A DNA stretch of 64,000 bases from Hymenobacter volaticus (GCF_022921055.1 NZ_CP095061.1:2519501-2583500), one strand, 5' to 3'. Positions 52,746 through 62,782 are shown, counted from the stretch's first letter. Made by a program: numbers and translations. The notes: generated by a model not told the origin, from the sequence alone.

Positions 52746-55700
52746 ATGAAGTTTATACCCCGGATTGCGCTGGCCGCCACCCTCAGCGCCACTGCCCCGC
52801 TAGCCGCCCAGGCTCAGCAAACTCAGGTGTTCGCCAACGACGAGCGCCACTTTCAAGAAGGCCTCGAACTCTTCGACCGGGGCAAGTACGGTGCCGCTCA
52901 GCAGGCTTTCCAGCGCTACACCGAGCTTACCCAGCGCCGCACCGGCGAACTAGCCGTTGGCCGTACCATCGACGCGGAATACTACTACGCCGTGGCTGGC
53001 CTCTACTTGTTTCATCCCGATGCCGAAGACCGGATTCTTGCCTTTGCAGCGCAGAATCCGGCTCACCCTAAGGCCGCAGTGGCTTTTTTCGAATTAGGGA
53101 AATTCTACTTCGACAAAAAAGATTACGCCAAAGCCACCGATTATTTGCAACGAGTGGGGGCCGACAACCTCTCGGGTGAGCAGCGTGCCGAAGCCGAGTT
53201 CAAGCTCGGCTACAGTTATTTTGCCCAAAAAGAGTTCGACAAGGCCAAGCTGCAGTTCGACCGCAACAAGCAAGGGCAGCACGAGTTCCGCTACGCTAGT
53301 TCCTACTACGCCGGTTATCTAGCTTACCGTGCCGGCGACTTCGCGGGCGCCCGCAAGGATTTGGCCGTAGCCGAGCAAAATGATGCCTACCGCCCCGTAG
53401 TACCGGCCGTCATGAGCCAGATTTACTACAAGGAAGGCGACTTCGACGGTTTGATTGATTACGGTAGCAAAGCGCTAGCGCAGACTCCGCCCCCACAAAG
53501 CGCCGATGAAATTCAGCTGCTAGTAGGCGACGCCTATTACCAGAAGAAGGATTTCAAAACGGCCGCCACGTATTTCAATAAGTATGCAGCTGGCCGCAAA
53601 AAGATAGAGCCCGCAGTTCAATACAAAATCGGGTACGCCAACTACAAGCAGGGCGACTTCAAAGGTGCTATTGGGAGCCTGAAGACCGTAGCGGCTCGCC
53701 GTGATTCGCTCGGGCAAAATGCGGCCTACCACTTGGGGTTGAGCTATCTGCAAACCAACCAGAAGCAGCTCGCCTCGAACTCGTTTGATGCAGCCCGCAA
53801 GCTCGGCTACGACCGTACCATCAGTGAAAACGCTGCGCTCAAGTACGCGCAGATTCAATTTGAGCTTGGCAATACGCCGGAAGTAATTGCGGCCCTGAAA
53901 GACTTCAACAAGAAATTTCCCCGCTCGAAAAACCAAGCGGTTGCCGATGACATTCTTAGCGAGAGTTTCCTGAACTCGTCGGACTACGCGCAGGCCCTCA
54001 ATTACCTCGACAACCTCGACGACCGAAGCTCCAAGCTAAACGCGACCTACCAGCGCGTAGCGTACTTGCAAGCCGCTACGCTCTACAACAACGCCCGCTA
54101 CTCCGATGCGCTGCCGCTGCTCGACAAGAGCCTGAAGTACCCCGAGGATGACGCGCTGCGCGCCGCTGCTCAGGTGTTGAAAGGCGAAATCTACAGCGTT
54201 GGGCAGCAGTACCAGCCTGCTATTACGGCCTACACTGCGGCGGCCCGCGCGGCGCGGCAGGGTGGCGTAAGTGCCAGTGAAAAAGACTTCGAGCAGAAAG
54301 CACGCTACGGCCTCGGCTACGCTTACTACAACACGCAGCAGTACGACCGGGCCCGGCCACAGTTCCAAGCCTGGCTCAACGACCCCGTAGCCAAGCCCAC
54401 CGACCCCAACTACTATGACGTGTCGCTGCGTCTAGCCGACACCTATTATGTAGCCAAAAACTACCAGCAGGCCCTCGAACTCTACAACAAAGTAATTGCG
54501 GCCAACGCCTCCGATAAAGATTACGCCTACTATCAAAAGAGCGTGACGCTCGGGCTGATGGGCCGCCGCGACGAGGCCGCCAGCACCCTGAGCACCTTGC
54601 TGAAGACCACGCCCAACTCGCGCTACGCCGACGACGCCGTGTATCAGCAAGCCCAGCTCGACTACGAGGCCGGTAACTTCCAGCAAGCCGCCGATGGGTT
54701 CAGCAAGCTAATTGCCAACCGCCCGAACTCTACCCTGATTCCGCAGGCGCTGCAAAAGCGGGGCGTAGCTTACGCCAACTTGGAGCAGCACGAAAAAGCC
54801 GTGGTGGATTTCAAGCAAGTGCTAAGTGCTTACCCCCGCACCAAGGCTGCTAGTAGTGCTATCTACAACTTGCAAGAGAGCTTGTCGGCCCTAGGACGCA
54901 CCGAAGAGTTCGACCAGTATTTGGCCCAGTTTAAGCAGCAGAATCCGGATAACAAGGCCACGGAAAGCGTAGAATTTGAAGCAGCTAAATCTTTGTATCT
55001 CGCTGAGAAATATGCACAAGCAATTCCTCGGCTAGAGTCTTACTTGAAGCAGTATCCCGACAATACGCTAGCGGCAGATGGGCGCTACTTTCTAGCTGAT
55101 GCGCTGCTGAAAACCGGTAAGAAAACCGAGGCGCTGCCCAAGTTGAAAGCAGTAGTGGAAGAAGGCAAATCGGAGTTTGTGAACCGGGCCGTGGGCCGGG
55201 TGGCCGAACTCGAATTTGAAAACAAGAACTACCCCGAAGCCATCAAGTATTATAGCCGCCTGCGCGAAGTGTCCCAGAACAAGCGCGAAGTAGCTAACGC
55301 AGGCTTGGGGTTAATGAAGAGCTACTACGAGAGTGCCGACTACGAAGGCACCCGCCGGGTGGCCGCGGAACTGCAAACGCAGGCTGCCTCGCCGGCCGCT
55401 ACCAATGCTGCGCTGCTCTACTTAGGCAAAGCCAGCCTCAAAGCCGGCAACCTCGACCAAGCCATAACCGAACTCAACACCGCGGCTACCACGGCCGCAG
55501 CCGACGAGAACGGAGCGGAGGCGCTCTACCTCGTGGCCGATGTTTTGTACCAGCAGAAGAAGTACCCTGAGGCGCTAGATGCTGCTTACAAAACTAACGC
55601 CTCCAATTATGAGCTATGGCAAGGCCGTGGCTTCTTACTAATTGCCGATGTCTACGCGGCACAAGGCGAAACCTTCCAAGCCCGCGCCACGCTCAATTCC

Positions 55701-55958
55701 ATCATCGACAATAAATTTCCTCTGGCCGAAATCATTGAAGGTGCCAAGCAACGCTTAGCCGCCTTGCCAACCGAAACCCCGGCCGCCGGTGGCACCAAGG
55801 CACCAGCCAAGGCTACCCCAGCCAAGCCCGGCACCACCAAAACTACGCCCGCTACCAAAGGCAAAGCCGCTAGTCGTAGCTCCCTGGTGCCATCCACCGA
55901 AATGCCCACCGACACCACGACCAACCGGACCGATGGACCAGTTGGTCAAGAGGAATAG
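52746..55958 (+). CDS. Large periplasmic/outer-membrane TPR protein
   Basis: 1070 residues with a signal peptide (MKFIPRIALAATLSATAPLAAQAQ), and about 20 TPR units across most of the length (for example YGAAQQAFQRYTEL, FKTAATYFNKYAAG, YQQALELYNKVIAA, YPEAIKYYSRLRE). A low-complexity Ala/Lys/Pro/Thr tail follows. Such proteins, akin to YbgF/BamD-like TPRs, often work at the envelope of Bacteroidota. It begins a same-direction run with the outer-membrane beta-barrel (102-base gap) and the SPOR protein, so a scaffold role in envelope assembly is plausible but unproven. Confidence 0.88.
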   Translation: MKFIPRIALAATLSATAPLAAQAQQTQVFANDERHFQEGLELFDRGKYGAAQQAFQRYTELTQRRTGELAVGRTIDAEYYYAVAGLYLFHPDAEDRILAFAAQNPAHPKAAVAFFELGKFYFDKKDYAKATDYLQRVGADNLSGEQRAEAEFKLGYSYFAQKEFDKAKLQFDRNKQGQHEFRYASSYYAGYLAYRAGDFAGARKDLAVAEQNDAYRPVVPAVMSQIYYKEGDFDGLIDYGSKALAQTPPPQSADEIQLLVGDAYYQKKDFKTAATYFNKYAAGRKKIEPAVQYKIGYANYKQGDFKGAIGSLKTVAARRDSLGQNAAYHLGLSYLQTNQKQLASNSFDAARKLGYDRTISENAALKYAQIQFELGNTPEVIAALKDFNKKFPRSKNQAVADDILSESFLNSSDYAQALNYLDNLDDRSSKLNATYQRVAYLQAATLYNNARYSDALPLLDKSLKYPEDDALRAAAQVLKGEIYSVGQQYQPAITAYTAAARAARQGGVSASEKDFEQKARYGLGYAYYNTQQYDRARPQFQAWLNDPVAKPTDPNYYDVSLRLADTYYVAKNYQQALELYNKVIAANASDKDYAYYQKSVTLGLMGRRDEAASTLSTLLKTTPNSRYADDAVYQQAQLDYEAGNFQQAADGFSKLIANRPNSTLIPQALQKRGVAYANLEQHEKAVVDFKQVLSAYPRTKAASSAIYNLQESLSALGRTEEFDQYLAQFKQQNPDNKATESVEFEAAKSLYLAEKYAQAIPRLESYLKQYPDNTLAADGRYFLADALLKTGKKTEALPKLKAVVEEGKSEFVNRAVGRVAELEFENKNYPEAIKYYSRLREVSQNKREVANAGLGLMKSYYESADYEGTRRVAAELQTQAASPAATNAALLYLGKASLKAGNLDQAITELNTAATTAAADENGAEALYLVADVLYQQKKYPEALDAAYKTNASNYELWQGRGFLLIADVYAAQGETFQARATLNSIIDNKFPLAEIIEGAKQRLAALPTETPAAGGTKAPAKATPAKPGTTKTTPATKGKAASRSSLVPSTEMPTDTTTNRTDGPVGQEE

Positions 55959-56060
55959 AAGTGTGAGCCTTAAATTTTTAAAGGAAATAAATAGCTGAAT
56001 ACTAAATGCTTGCTGTAGTTTGTTTGAACTGCTGCCTGCATTGAATTTAAATTTCCAACT

Positions 56061-57794
56061 ATGACGTTTACCCCGTCGAAACTGCTGGCGCTAGCTGGCC
56101 TGTTGACCACTGTCCCGGTGGTGGTGCAGGCGCAAACTACGCGCCCTACTAACCGCGGCAAGATTGAAGAAGCTGAAATCGAGATTGTAAAGGAACGGGT
56201 GAATCAGCTGCCCGAGGCCACGCGTAATTTCGAGAAAATTAAAGTGGAGGCACCCGCCAAAACCGGTGCCAAGGTGAACTACACCTACCCGGATTTTCGG
56301 TTGCCCGCCGACCTACTCAACCCCTCGGTGCGGGTGCTAACCATCCGGCAGGAGGAACCGACTCTGCAAACCGGTAATTATGTGAAGGCAGGAGTTGGCA
56401 ACTACGCCACCTTCCTCGGCCGCTTGCATCTGCACAACACTCGCAGCAACTCGGCTTCGTACGGTCTCGACCTGAACCACCTGGCCTCGGCTCGCGGCCC
56501 AGTCGATAAAGACAATTCCAGCCAAAGCCGTACTAACCTCGACTTTCACGGGGAAACCTACAGCGGCACTACGGCGCTTGGGGGAAAACTTGAGATAGGA
56601 CGCGAACGGTATAATTTCTACGGCTACAACCGCAACGTAACCGTATTGCCCGAAGCCGATAACATCAAACAAACGTTCACTCGGGTCGGTGCAAAAGTAT
56701 ACGCTCGCAACCGCGCCACCGACGCTCAATTTCAGTATGATCTGGGAGTAGGCTACCGTCACTGGAACGACCGGTTCAAGGCCAAGGAAAACAACATCTA
56801 TGCGGAGTTGCGCTCTGCCTACGTGCTCGGCGAAACCAGCCGCGTGACCGTCAATGGCGACTTTTCTTATATCTCATTCGAGGATTCTCTGAAGTACAGC
56901 CGGCCTTACTTCCAAATTACGCCAGCTTTCGAAGCCAACCTGAATCGGCTGGTTGTATCGGTAGGTGCTACGCTCGGCTACACCGGGGATACCATCCGGC
57001 AGGCCCAGCAGCTCAACGTTTATCCGGCGATTCGACTGGCTTACACCGTCACGGAAGACAAGTTTGTGGCCTTTGCGGGCTTGGGAGGCGCCATACAGCG
57101 CGTAACGATGTACGACCTAACCACCGAGAACCCCTGGCTGGCGCCCAACCAGCGCGTATCCGATACTCGCCGGGGCCCCACGTTGTACGTCGGCTTCAAT
57201 GCCACGCCAGCTCGCTCCCTAGAAGTGAATGCCCGCGTAACGCTGAGCAACGACCGGACCTTATACTTCTATGAGAATGCGGGTTATATACAGCCAGGCG
57301 TAGTTGGTGGCCTATATCGGGGTGATTCCACCAAATTCAACCTGGTATACGACAAGAAAGCTACCCAACTCTTCAACGTCCACGGCGAGATTATTTACAA
57401 CGCTGTCGAAAAAACTCGTGTGGGCTTGAAGTTTGATTACAACGGCTACAATGTCAAAACGCTGGCCCAGCCGTATCATCGGCCCGCCTTTCAGACGGTG
57501 CTGTTTGCCACGCATAATTTGTACGACAAGTTGCTGCTAGGGGCAGAGTTGTACACTTACAGTTCAAGCTACGGGACTGGTTATGATTACCAGTCATCTG
57601 CGGTAGGCTACCGCAAAGTGGCGCGTCCTACCGATTCCGTAGTGGACCTTAACCTGCGCGCTGATTACCGGATTATGGAAAAACTATCCATCTTTGCTAT
57701 GGGTAACAACCTGATTGGCGGTCAGTATGAACGGTTCTTGAACTATCCGGTGAAAGGAGCTAACGTGCTGCTCGGCGCGACATACGACTTCTAA
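56061..57794 (+). CDS. Outer-membrane beta-barrel protein (TonB-dependent-receptor-like)
   Basis: 577 residues with signal peptide MTFTPSKLLALAGLLTTVPVVVQAQ. Alternating aromatic/polar strands recur (ASYGLDLNHLA, RYNFYGYNRNV, RLAYTVTEDKFVAFAGLGG, LYVGFNATPARSLEVNARVTL), and the C-terminus ends in Phe (LLGATYDF), as needed for barrel insertion. There is no N-terminal plug domain or TonB box that I can point to, so it is a barrel of uncertain transport role. It follows the TPR gene and precedes the SPOR gene. exbB/exbD/tonB lie just downstream. Confidence 0.82.
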   Translation: MTFTPSKLLALAGLLTTVPVVVQAQTTRPTNRGKIEEAEIEIVKERVNQLPEATRNFEKIKVEAPAKTGAKVNYTYPDFRLPADLLNPSVRVLTIRQEEPTLQTGNYVKAGVGNYATFLGRLHLHNTRSNSASYGLDLNHLASARGPVDKDNSSQSRTNLDFHGETYSGTTALGGKLEIGRERYNFYGYNRNVTVLPEADNIKQTFTRVGAKVYARNRATDAQFQYDLGVGYRHWNDRFKAKENNIYAELRSAYVLGETSRVTVNGDFSYISFEDSLKYSRPYFQITPAFEANLNRLVVSVGATLGYTGDTIRQAQQLNVYPAIRLAYTVTEDKFVAFAGLGGAIQRVTMYDLTTENPWLAPNQRVSDTRRGPTLYVGFNATPARSLEVNARVTLSNDRTLYFYENAGYIQPGVVGGLYRGDSTKFNLVYDKKATQLFNVHGEIIYNAVEKTRVGLKFDYNGYNVKTLAQPYHRPAFQTVLFATHNLYDKLLLGAELYTYSSSYGTGYDYQSSAVGYRKVARPTDSVVDLNLRADYRIMEKLSIFAMGNNLIGGQYERFLNYPVKGANVLLGATYDF

Positions 57795-57914
57795 AATTAG
57801 TACACTGCGGACAGTGCCTGTTGCATACATGAACAAACGGTAACCCGATTTCATCTATCTAGGCCCAAGCACTATCAACTGTGTGTTAAGACCATTAACC
57901 TAACCTTCGACACC

Positions 57915-59078
57915 TTGCCGCTATCCACTCATATCCGCACCCTGCTCCGGGACCATGACTGTGTCATTATACCTGATTTTGGCGGCCTGATTGCCGACTA
58001 CGCACCCGCCCGAATTCATCCGGTGCGGCATACCCTAGCTCCGCCAGCTAAGCGTGTGGCTTTCAATCAGTCCCTGACCCGCAACGATGGCTTGCTGGTG
58101 GATGCATTGAGTGTGAAACTGAACTTAAGCACGGTCCAAGCGCGTCAAATGGTACGCGAAGCCGTGGCTCGAATGCAGCAGGAATTGGAAACCAACCAGC
58201 GCACCGAATTGCCCGGGATTGGCGTGTTTCGCCGGTCGGTAGGTCGGGGGCTTGAGTTTGAGTACATCGGCACCGACAATTTACTTAATGCCAGCTTTGG
58301 GTTGCCTGAACTGGTAGCTCGTCCGGTGCGCGCAACCGACGCCATACACTCACGCGAGCGGCAACCGGCTTTGCCGCAACTGTCGGTAGGCCGTTCGGTG
58401 CGTGTGACTCGTTTGCTTCAGGGGGCGCTGGCATTTGTAATGGTTGGATTGGTGTTCTCGGCCAACTATATGTTTGCTGACCAACAGGGATATCTGCCCG
58501 ACGCCCTGCGGATAGAAGAACAGAAAGCAGCAAAGCAGGTGCGGTCGTCGCAGCCCGTAGCGCAAGTAGCGCCTGCCGTTAGCCAGCAACAAGCCGCCCT
58601 TGCCACCGCCGACAACTTTGCAACTGCCCAGCCGGTAAAGGAGCCCGCTACGAAACCAGCTGTGGCAGCGAAGGCTAAGCCAGTAGTAGCACCTAAAACC
58701 GCTACACCTGCTGTTGCCACAAGTGGGTGGCAAAAGGCAAAGCCGGCAAAAGCTGCCGCCAAGCCTGCTACCAAGGCTCCTGGTTGGGAAAAAGCTGCCG
58801 CTGCCAATGCAACGGCAAGCACTACTGCCACAACTGTAAAAAGCCGTACGGGCCGCTACTACGTTATTGCCGGATCATATACAACTATGGTCAACGCCGA
58901 GAAAGGCCGCCAAGCCCTGGTACGGTTAGGCCACGCCGCCCGCGTTATCACGCCGCCCGCTGGCAGCCGCCAGTACAAGCTTTCTGTCGCCGACTTTCCT
59001 GACCGCACCTCTGCTGATCGCCAAGCCTCTATTCTGCGCAAGCGGATGGGTAATACTCTTTGGGTTCTTAATTACTAG
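57915..59078 (+). CDS. HU-CCDC81 and SPOR domain protein
   Basis: 387 residues: N-terminal HU-CCDC81-type domain (HIRTLLRDHDCVIIPDFGGL, LTRNDGLLVDAL, ELPGIGVFRRSVGRGLEFE), a membrane helix near 170-190 (ALAFVMVGLVFSANYMFA), an Ala/Lys/Pro-rich linker, and a C-terminal SPOR domain (YVIAGSYTTMVNAEKGRQAL, YKLSVADFPD). SPOR domains bind denuded septal peptidoglycan. The start is TTG 57915, ahead of the domain. The stop is one base from exbB, so it is co-transcribed with the TonB-energising genes. Confidence 0.9.
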   Translation: MPLSTHIRTLLRDHDCVIIPDFGGLIADYAPARIHPVRHTLAPPAKRVAFNQSLTRNDGLLVDALSVKLNLSTVQARQMVREAVARMQQELETNQRTELPGIGVFRRSVGRGLEFEYIGTDNLLNASFGLPELVARPVRATDAIHSRERQPALPQLSVGRSVRVTRLLQGALAFVMVGLVFSANYMFADQQGYLPDALRIEEQKAAKQVRSSQPVAQVAPAVSQQQAALATADNFATAQPVKEPATKPAVAAKAKPVVAPKTATPAVATSGWQKAKPAKAAAKPATKAPGWEKAAAANATASTTATTVKSRTGRYYVIAGSYTTMVNAEKGRQALVRLGHAARVITPPAGSRQYKLSVADFPDRTSADRQASILRKRMGNTLWVLNY

Positions 59079-59079
59079 C

Positions 59080-59811
59080 ATGACGCTTTTGCTTTCCCTG
59101 CTGCTTCAGATGCAAGTCGGCAGTGCCCCCGCAGCAGGTGCTGCCGCCGCTGATTCTTCCGCTACAGCTGCCAATGCCGCGGCCAATGCTGCCGCCTCCG
59201 ACCTCTCCTTAATTGACTTGATTGTAAAGGGCGGCGGCATCATGATTCCGCTTTTCTTGTTGTCGTTCGTTTCGCTCTACATCATTTTAGAGCGTTACAT
59301 CACCATCCGGAAAGCTGCGGCCGTACCCGAGTCGTTCATGCCTGGTATTCGCAATCTGATGGTGAAAGGCGACTTACAAGGCGCCAAAATGCTTTGCGCC
59401 CAAACGGCCACGCCGCTTGCTCGTATGATTGAGAAGGGTATCCGTCGCATCGGCTTGCCCCTCAAAGACATCGAGGCCAGCGTTGAAAATGTGGGGAAAG
59501 TGGAAATTGCCCGCCTCGAAAAAAACATCAGCATCCTCGGCATTATTGCTGGTATTGCGCCGATGTTAGGTTTCGTAGGAACCATCATCGGCGTAATCAA
59601 GATTTTCTACGCCATTAGCGCCACCGGCGACTTCGGTATCGCCCAAATATCGGGCGGTTTGTACACCAAAATGGTTACTTCCGCCACTGGTCTTATCGTC
59701 GGCATAATTGCCCACATTGGGTATCACTGGCTGAGCATCATGGTAGAGCGCCTGGTATTCCGCATGGAAAACTCGGCCATCGAGTTCATGGACATCCTGC
59801 AAGACAATTAA
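59080..59811 (+). CDS. exbB: ExbB/MotA-TolQ family proton-channel protein
   Basis: 243 residues: an Ala/Ser-rich exported N-terminus, three membrane helices (IMIPLFLLSFVSLYIILERY, IIAGIAPMLGFVGTIIGVIKIF, MVTSATGLIVGIIAHIGYHWL), with the conserved TxxxGLVGT-type loop LGFVGTIIG. With ExbD it forms the inner-membrane proton channel that energises TonB. It starts two bases after the SPOR gene stop. An imperfect palindrome (59815-59894) separates it from exbD. Confidence 0.92.
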   Translation: MTLLLSLLLQMQVGSAPAAGAAAADSSATAANAAANAAASDLSLIDLIVKGGGIMIPLFLLSFVSLYIILERYITIRKAAAVPESFMPGIRNLMVKGDLQGAKMLCAQTATPLARMIEKGIRRIGLPLKDIEASVENVGKVEIARLEKNISILGIIAGIAPMLGFVGTIIGVIKIFYAISATGDFGIAQISGGLYTKMVTSATGLIVGIIAHIGYHWLSIMVERLVFRMENSAIEFMDILQDN

Positions 59812-59814
59812 TGG

Positions 59815-59894
59815 TTGAATACCTGAAGTGATAAATGGTTGGCTGTTTAATGAACCATTATAACGGCTAACTATTTATCAATTCGGCTATTCAA
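59815..59894 (+). repeat. Imperfect palindrome between exbB and exbD
   Basis: Arms of about 34 nt (59815-59848 and 59861-59894) are complementary with about eight mismatches; the inner 15-nt part, TGATAAATGGTTGGC with GCTAACTATTTATCA, is the best match. It begins 3 bases after the exbB stop. No T-run follows, so exbD should still be transcribed. Confidence 0.65.
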
Positions 59895-59907
59895 CAATCT
59901 CATAGCA

Positions 59908-60324
59908 ATGAATTTAAGCCGGCGCCGTAAGCTTTCTTCGCACGTCGAGACCAGCTCGATGAACGACATCATGTTCTTCCTGATGCTGTTCTTCTTGATT
60001 GTGTCGACGATGGTGAACCCCAACGTTATCAAGCTGCTGCTCCCCAACGCGAAAAGCAGTAAGCAGGTGATGAAGCAGCCTATTACTGTGTCGGTAGATG
60101 CGGCCGGGGCAGTCTTCGTCAACAAGAAGCCCACTTCTGCCGAAAGCCTGGAGAATGAATTGAAGAGCCTAATTGCCAACCAACAACTGGATTTGCCTAC
60201 GGTGGTACTACGCGTAGACGCTTCGCAGAACGTGCAGAAGCTGGTTGATATTCTGGAAATCGGCAACCGCCTTAAGATTAAGATGGTGATGGCCACGCAA
60301 GCGCAGCAAGCTGCTAGTAAGTAA
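59908..60324 (+). CDS. exbD: ExbD/TolR family biopolymer transport protein
   Basis: 138 residues, MNLSRRRKLSSHVETSSMND with the conserved proton-pathway Asp followed by the single membrane helix (IMFFLMLFFLIVSTMV), and a periplasmic domain (TVVLRVDASQNVQKLVDILEIG). It forms the stator with ExbB. It lies between exbB and tonB, completing the triad. Confidence 0.92.
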   Translation: MNLSRRRKLSSHVETSSMNDIMFFLMLFFLIVSTMVNPNVIKLLLPNAKSSKQVMKQPITVSVDAAGAVFVNKKPTSAESLENELKSLIANQQLDLPTVVLRVDASQNVQKLVDILEIGNRLKIKMVMATQAQQAASK

Positions 60325-60448
60325 GTTTCTCTGTTTTTCGTTCGTCGGTAGTGGTTGATACCTCGTTTGTTGATTAGAATACAGAAGTAGTTACTCTTCA
60401 ACAAGTGAAGATCAACTCGAAAAGCGAAAACAAGCAACGGAGTCAATC

Positions 60449-61366
60449 ATGGAATACCGCGAAGAACATCGAAAAGAAGCCATAGTCGGGACGGTGCTGT
60501 TGCACGCGCTGCTAGCGGCCGTGTTATTCTTCACCGTGTTCAAGGGCCCCGACCCGCCACTCGACGCGCTAGGGGGGGATGGAGTAGAATTGAACTACGG
60601 CATTGATGAGGCGGGTTCCGGCGACGTGCAAAGCATGGCAATTGCCAACAACTCGCGCAACCGCGAAGACAGCCGCCCGCCCGCTTCCAGCCCCGACCCC
60701 AAGCCGACCCCGCCGCAACCCGCTACCCCGGCTTCGCCGCCTGCGCCTCAGCAGGCAGCTCAAGAGCGAATTATTACCAGTGATGCCGAGGAAAGCCCCG
60801 TTACGGCGCCGCCCGTAACCAAGCCTGCGCCCGTGAAGGTGGAGCGCACTGAGCCAACTCCAGTTAAGGAAGAAGTGCGCGAGGCTCCCAAACCCGTAGA
60901 GCGGCCCCGTACGCTCTATACGCCTAAGGGCAGCGCCAATGGTGGTGGCAACGGTGTGAATGGTACTAGCAACGCGCCCACTGGCAACAACAACGGCGAC
61001 CGGCCCGGCTCCGTCGGCGACCAGGGCGACCCGAATGGTTCGCTTGATGCCAAGGCGCTGTACGGCCAACCCGGTAGCGGTGGCAGCGGCAGTAGCCCCG
61101 GCTCCGGTGGCCTTGAAATGAGCGGCTGGGCCTTCGTAAACCGCCCTAGCGCCCCAGCACTCGATAATAACTCGGGCTTTGTACGTTTTCGCATCAAGGT
61201 GAATGCCGACGGCGAGGTGGAAGCCGTAACGAAAGTATCCGGCAATGTGTCGGCGGCCCAAGAGAAAGTGTGCCGCGACGCGCTGGAAAACGCCGAATTC
61301 CGCCGGACTAATTCAGCAGCGGGCGGCGGCTCTGGTTTCTATACCTTCAGGTTCACGGTGCGTTAA
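60449..61366 (+). CDS. tonB: TonB-like energy transducer
   Basis: 305 residues: one N-terminal membrane helix (IVGTVLLHALLAAVLFFTVF), a long Pro/Lys/Gly/Ser-rich periplasmic spacer (about 75-210), and a C-terminal beta domain (GFVRFRIKVNADGEVEAVTKVSGNVS ... FYTFRFTVR) of TonB type. It links the ExbB-ExbD channel to outer-membrane receptors. A terminator follows. ATG at 60449. Confidence 0.9.
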   Translation: MEYREEHRKEAIVGTVLLHALLAAVLFFTVFKGPDPPLDALGGDGVELNYGIDEAGSGDVQSMAIANNSRNREDSRPPASSPDPKPTPPQPATPASPPAPQQAAQERIITSDAEESPVTAPPVTKPAPVKVERTEPTPVKEEVREAPKPVERPRTLYTPKGSANGGGNGVNGTSNAPTGNNNGDRPGSVGDQGDPNGSLDAKALYGQPGSGGSGSSPGSGGLEMSGWAFVNRPSAPALDNNSGFVRFRIKVNADGEVEAVTKVSGNVSAAQEKVCRDALENAEFRRTNSAAGGGSGFYTFRFTVR

Positions 61367-61385
61367 CCAGCCCATAGAATAGTTT

Positions 61386-61425
61386 AAGGCCGCCGGTCGG
61401 ATTTCTCCGGCCGGCGGCTTTGCTT
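61386..61425 (+). terminator. Terminator after tonB
   Basis: AAGGCCGCCGGTCGG / CCGGCCGGCGGCTT stem (one mismatch) with a 6-nt loop and a T-containing tail, 20 bases after the tonB stop. Confidence 0.75.
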
Positions 61426-61481
61426 TGTGGGCTGGTAACTAACCTTGTTATTTCTGGCCGCTATTAATCAGTTTCTTCGCT

Positions 61482-62782
61482 ATGACTTACGCTGAAACCC
61501 TCGAATACCTCTACAGCCAACTACCGATCTTTCAGCGAGTGGGCGCGGCGGGCTACAAGCCCGGATTGGAAACCACCGAGAAGCTGGCTGAAGCCACTGG
61601 GCATCCCGACCGAAAGTTTCCTAGTGTACACGTAGCGGGTACCAACGGCAAGGGCAGCAGTTCTAATTTGTTGGCGGCAGTGTTGCAGGCGGCCGGCTAT
61701 AAAGTAGGGCTGTACACGTCGCCCCATCTGCGCGAGTTCACGGAGCGAATTAAGGTGAATGGACAGGACCTGACCCCGAGTATTTGGTGGCGTGGGTAGC
61801 GCAATGGCGGCCTATGTTCGAGCAGGTGCAGCCGTCTTTTTTTGAGATGTGCGTGGCGTTGGCGTTTTCCTACTTCGCCGAGCAACAGGTAGACGTGGCG
61901 GTAGTGGAAGTAGGTCTGGGCGGGCGGTTAGATTCCACCAACATTATCACTCCGTTAGTTTCTCTCATTACCAATATCAGCTTCGACCACCAAAGCCTGC
62001 TGGGCAATACGCTGCCGCTGATTGCCGCTGAAAAAGCAGGCATCATCAAGCCCGGCGTTCCGGCCATCATCAGCCAAACGCAGCCGGAAGTGCAGGCAGT
62101 GTTCGAGCAGAAAGCAGCAACTGAACAGGCGCCACTGCTTTTTGCCGATCAGCACTACCAGACCACACTGGAAGCGCAGCCTGCGCCCGACCAGGAGTTT
62201 CAGGTCCTTTCTGTAACGCATGATGGAAAGCCGCTGCTACAGCACCTAGAATTGGGTTTGGTCGGGGATTATCAGCAACTAAATCTGCCGGGGGTGCTGG
62301 CCGTGCTGGACGAGCTACGCCGTCAGGGGTTTGTGGTGCCCGAAGCAGCAGTGCGCGAAGGCCTGCGAAATGTGCGCCAGCTTACGGGCTTCCGCGGCCG
62401 TTGGACCATCCTGGGCCGCCACCCGCTGGTAGTGTGCGACACAGGCCACAACGAAGCCGGTTTGCGCCTCGTGACAGCCCAACTTGCGCGGCTGCCTCGC
62501 CGGCAACTGCATTTCGTGTTGGGCGTTGTCAACGACAAAGACGTATCCAAGATGCTAGGTTTGCTGCCAACGGATGCTACTTATTACTTCTGCCAAGCAT
62601 CAATTCCGCGGGCTTTGGCTGCCGCAGAGTTGGCTAGTCTAGCTGCCGCCGTAGGCTTGCGAGGGGAAGTGTATGGGCCGGTTGTCACTGCCGTAGCGGC
62701 GGCTCGTGCTGCTGCTGGCCCCGAGGATGTGATATTCATTGGCGGCAGTACCTTTGTAGTGGCGGAAATAGAAGGCCTCTAA
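61482..62782 (+). CDS. folC: Folylpolyglutamate synthase / dihydrofolate synthase (frameshifted)
   Basis: Mur-ligase-fold enzyme adding glutamates to folate. ATP-site HVAGTNGKGSSSNLLAAVL (about 51-69), then LREFTERIKVNGQDL, the VVEVGLGGRLDSTNI motif, SFDHQSLLGNT, and a C-terminal domain containing GRWTILGRHP and VVCDTGHNEAG. As given it stops at 61799: the C run at 61774-61777 is one base short. Adding C restores LTPEYLVAWVAQW and a 433-residue protein, the family length. It is the fourth core gene here with the same type of lesion. ATG at 61482. Confidence 0.92.

Noticed and set aside
60569..61261. 230-residue minus-strand ORF across tonB
   Set aside because: Complement of the Pro/Gly-rich TonB spacer; artefact of biased composition.
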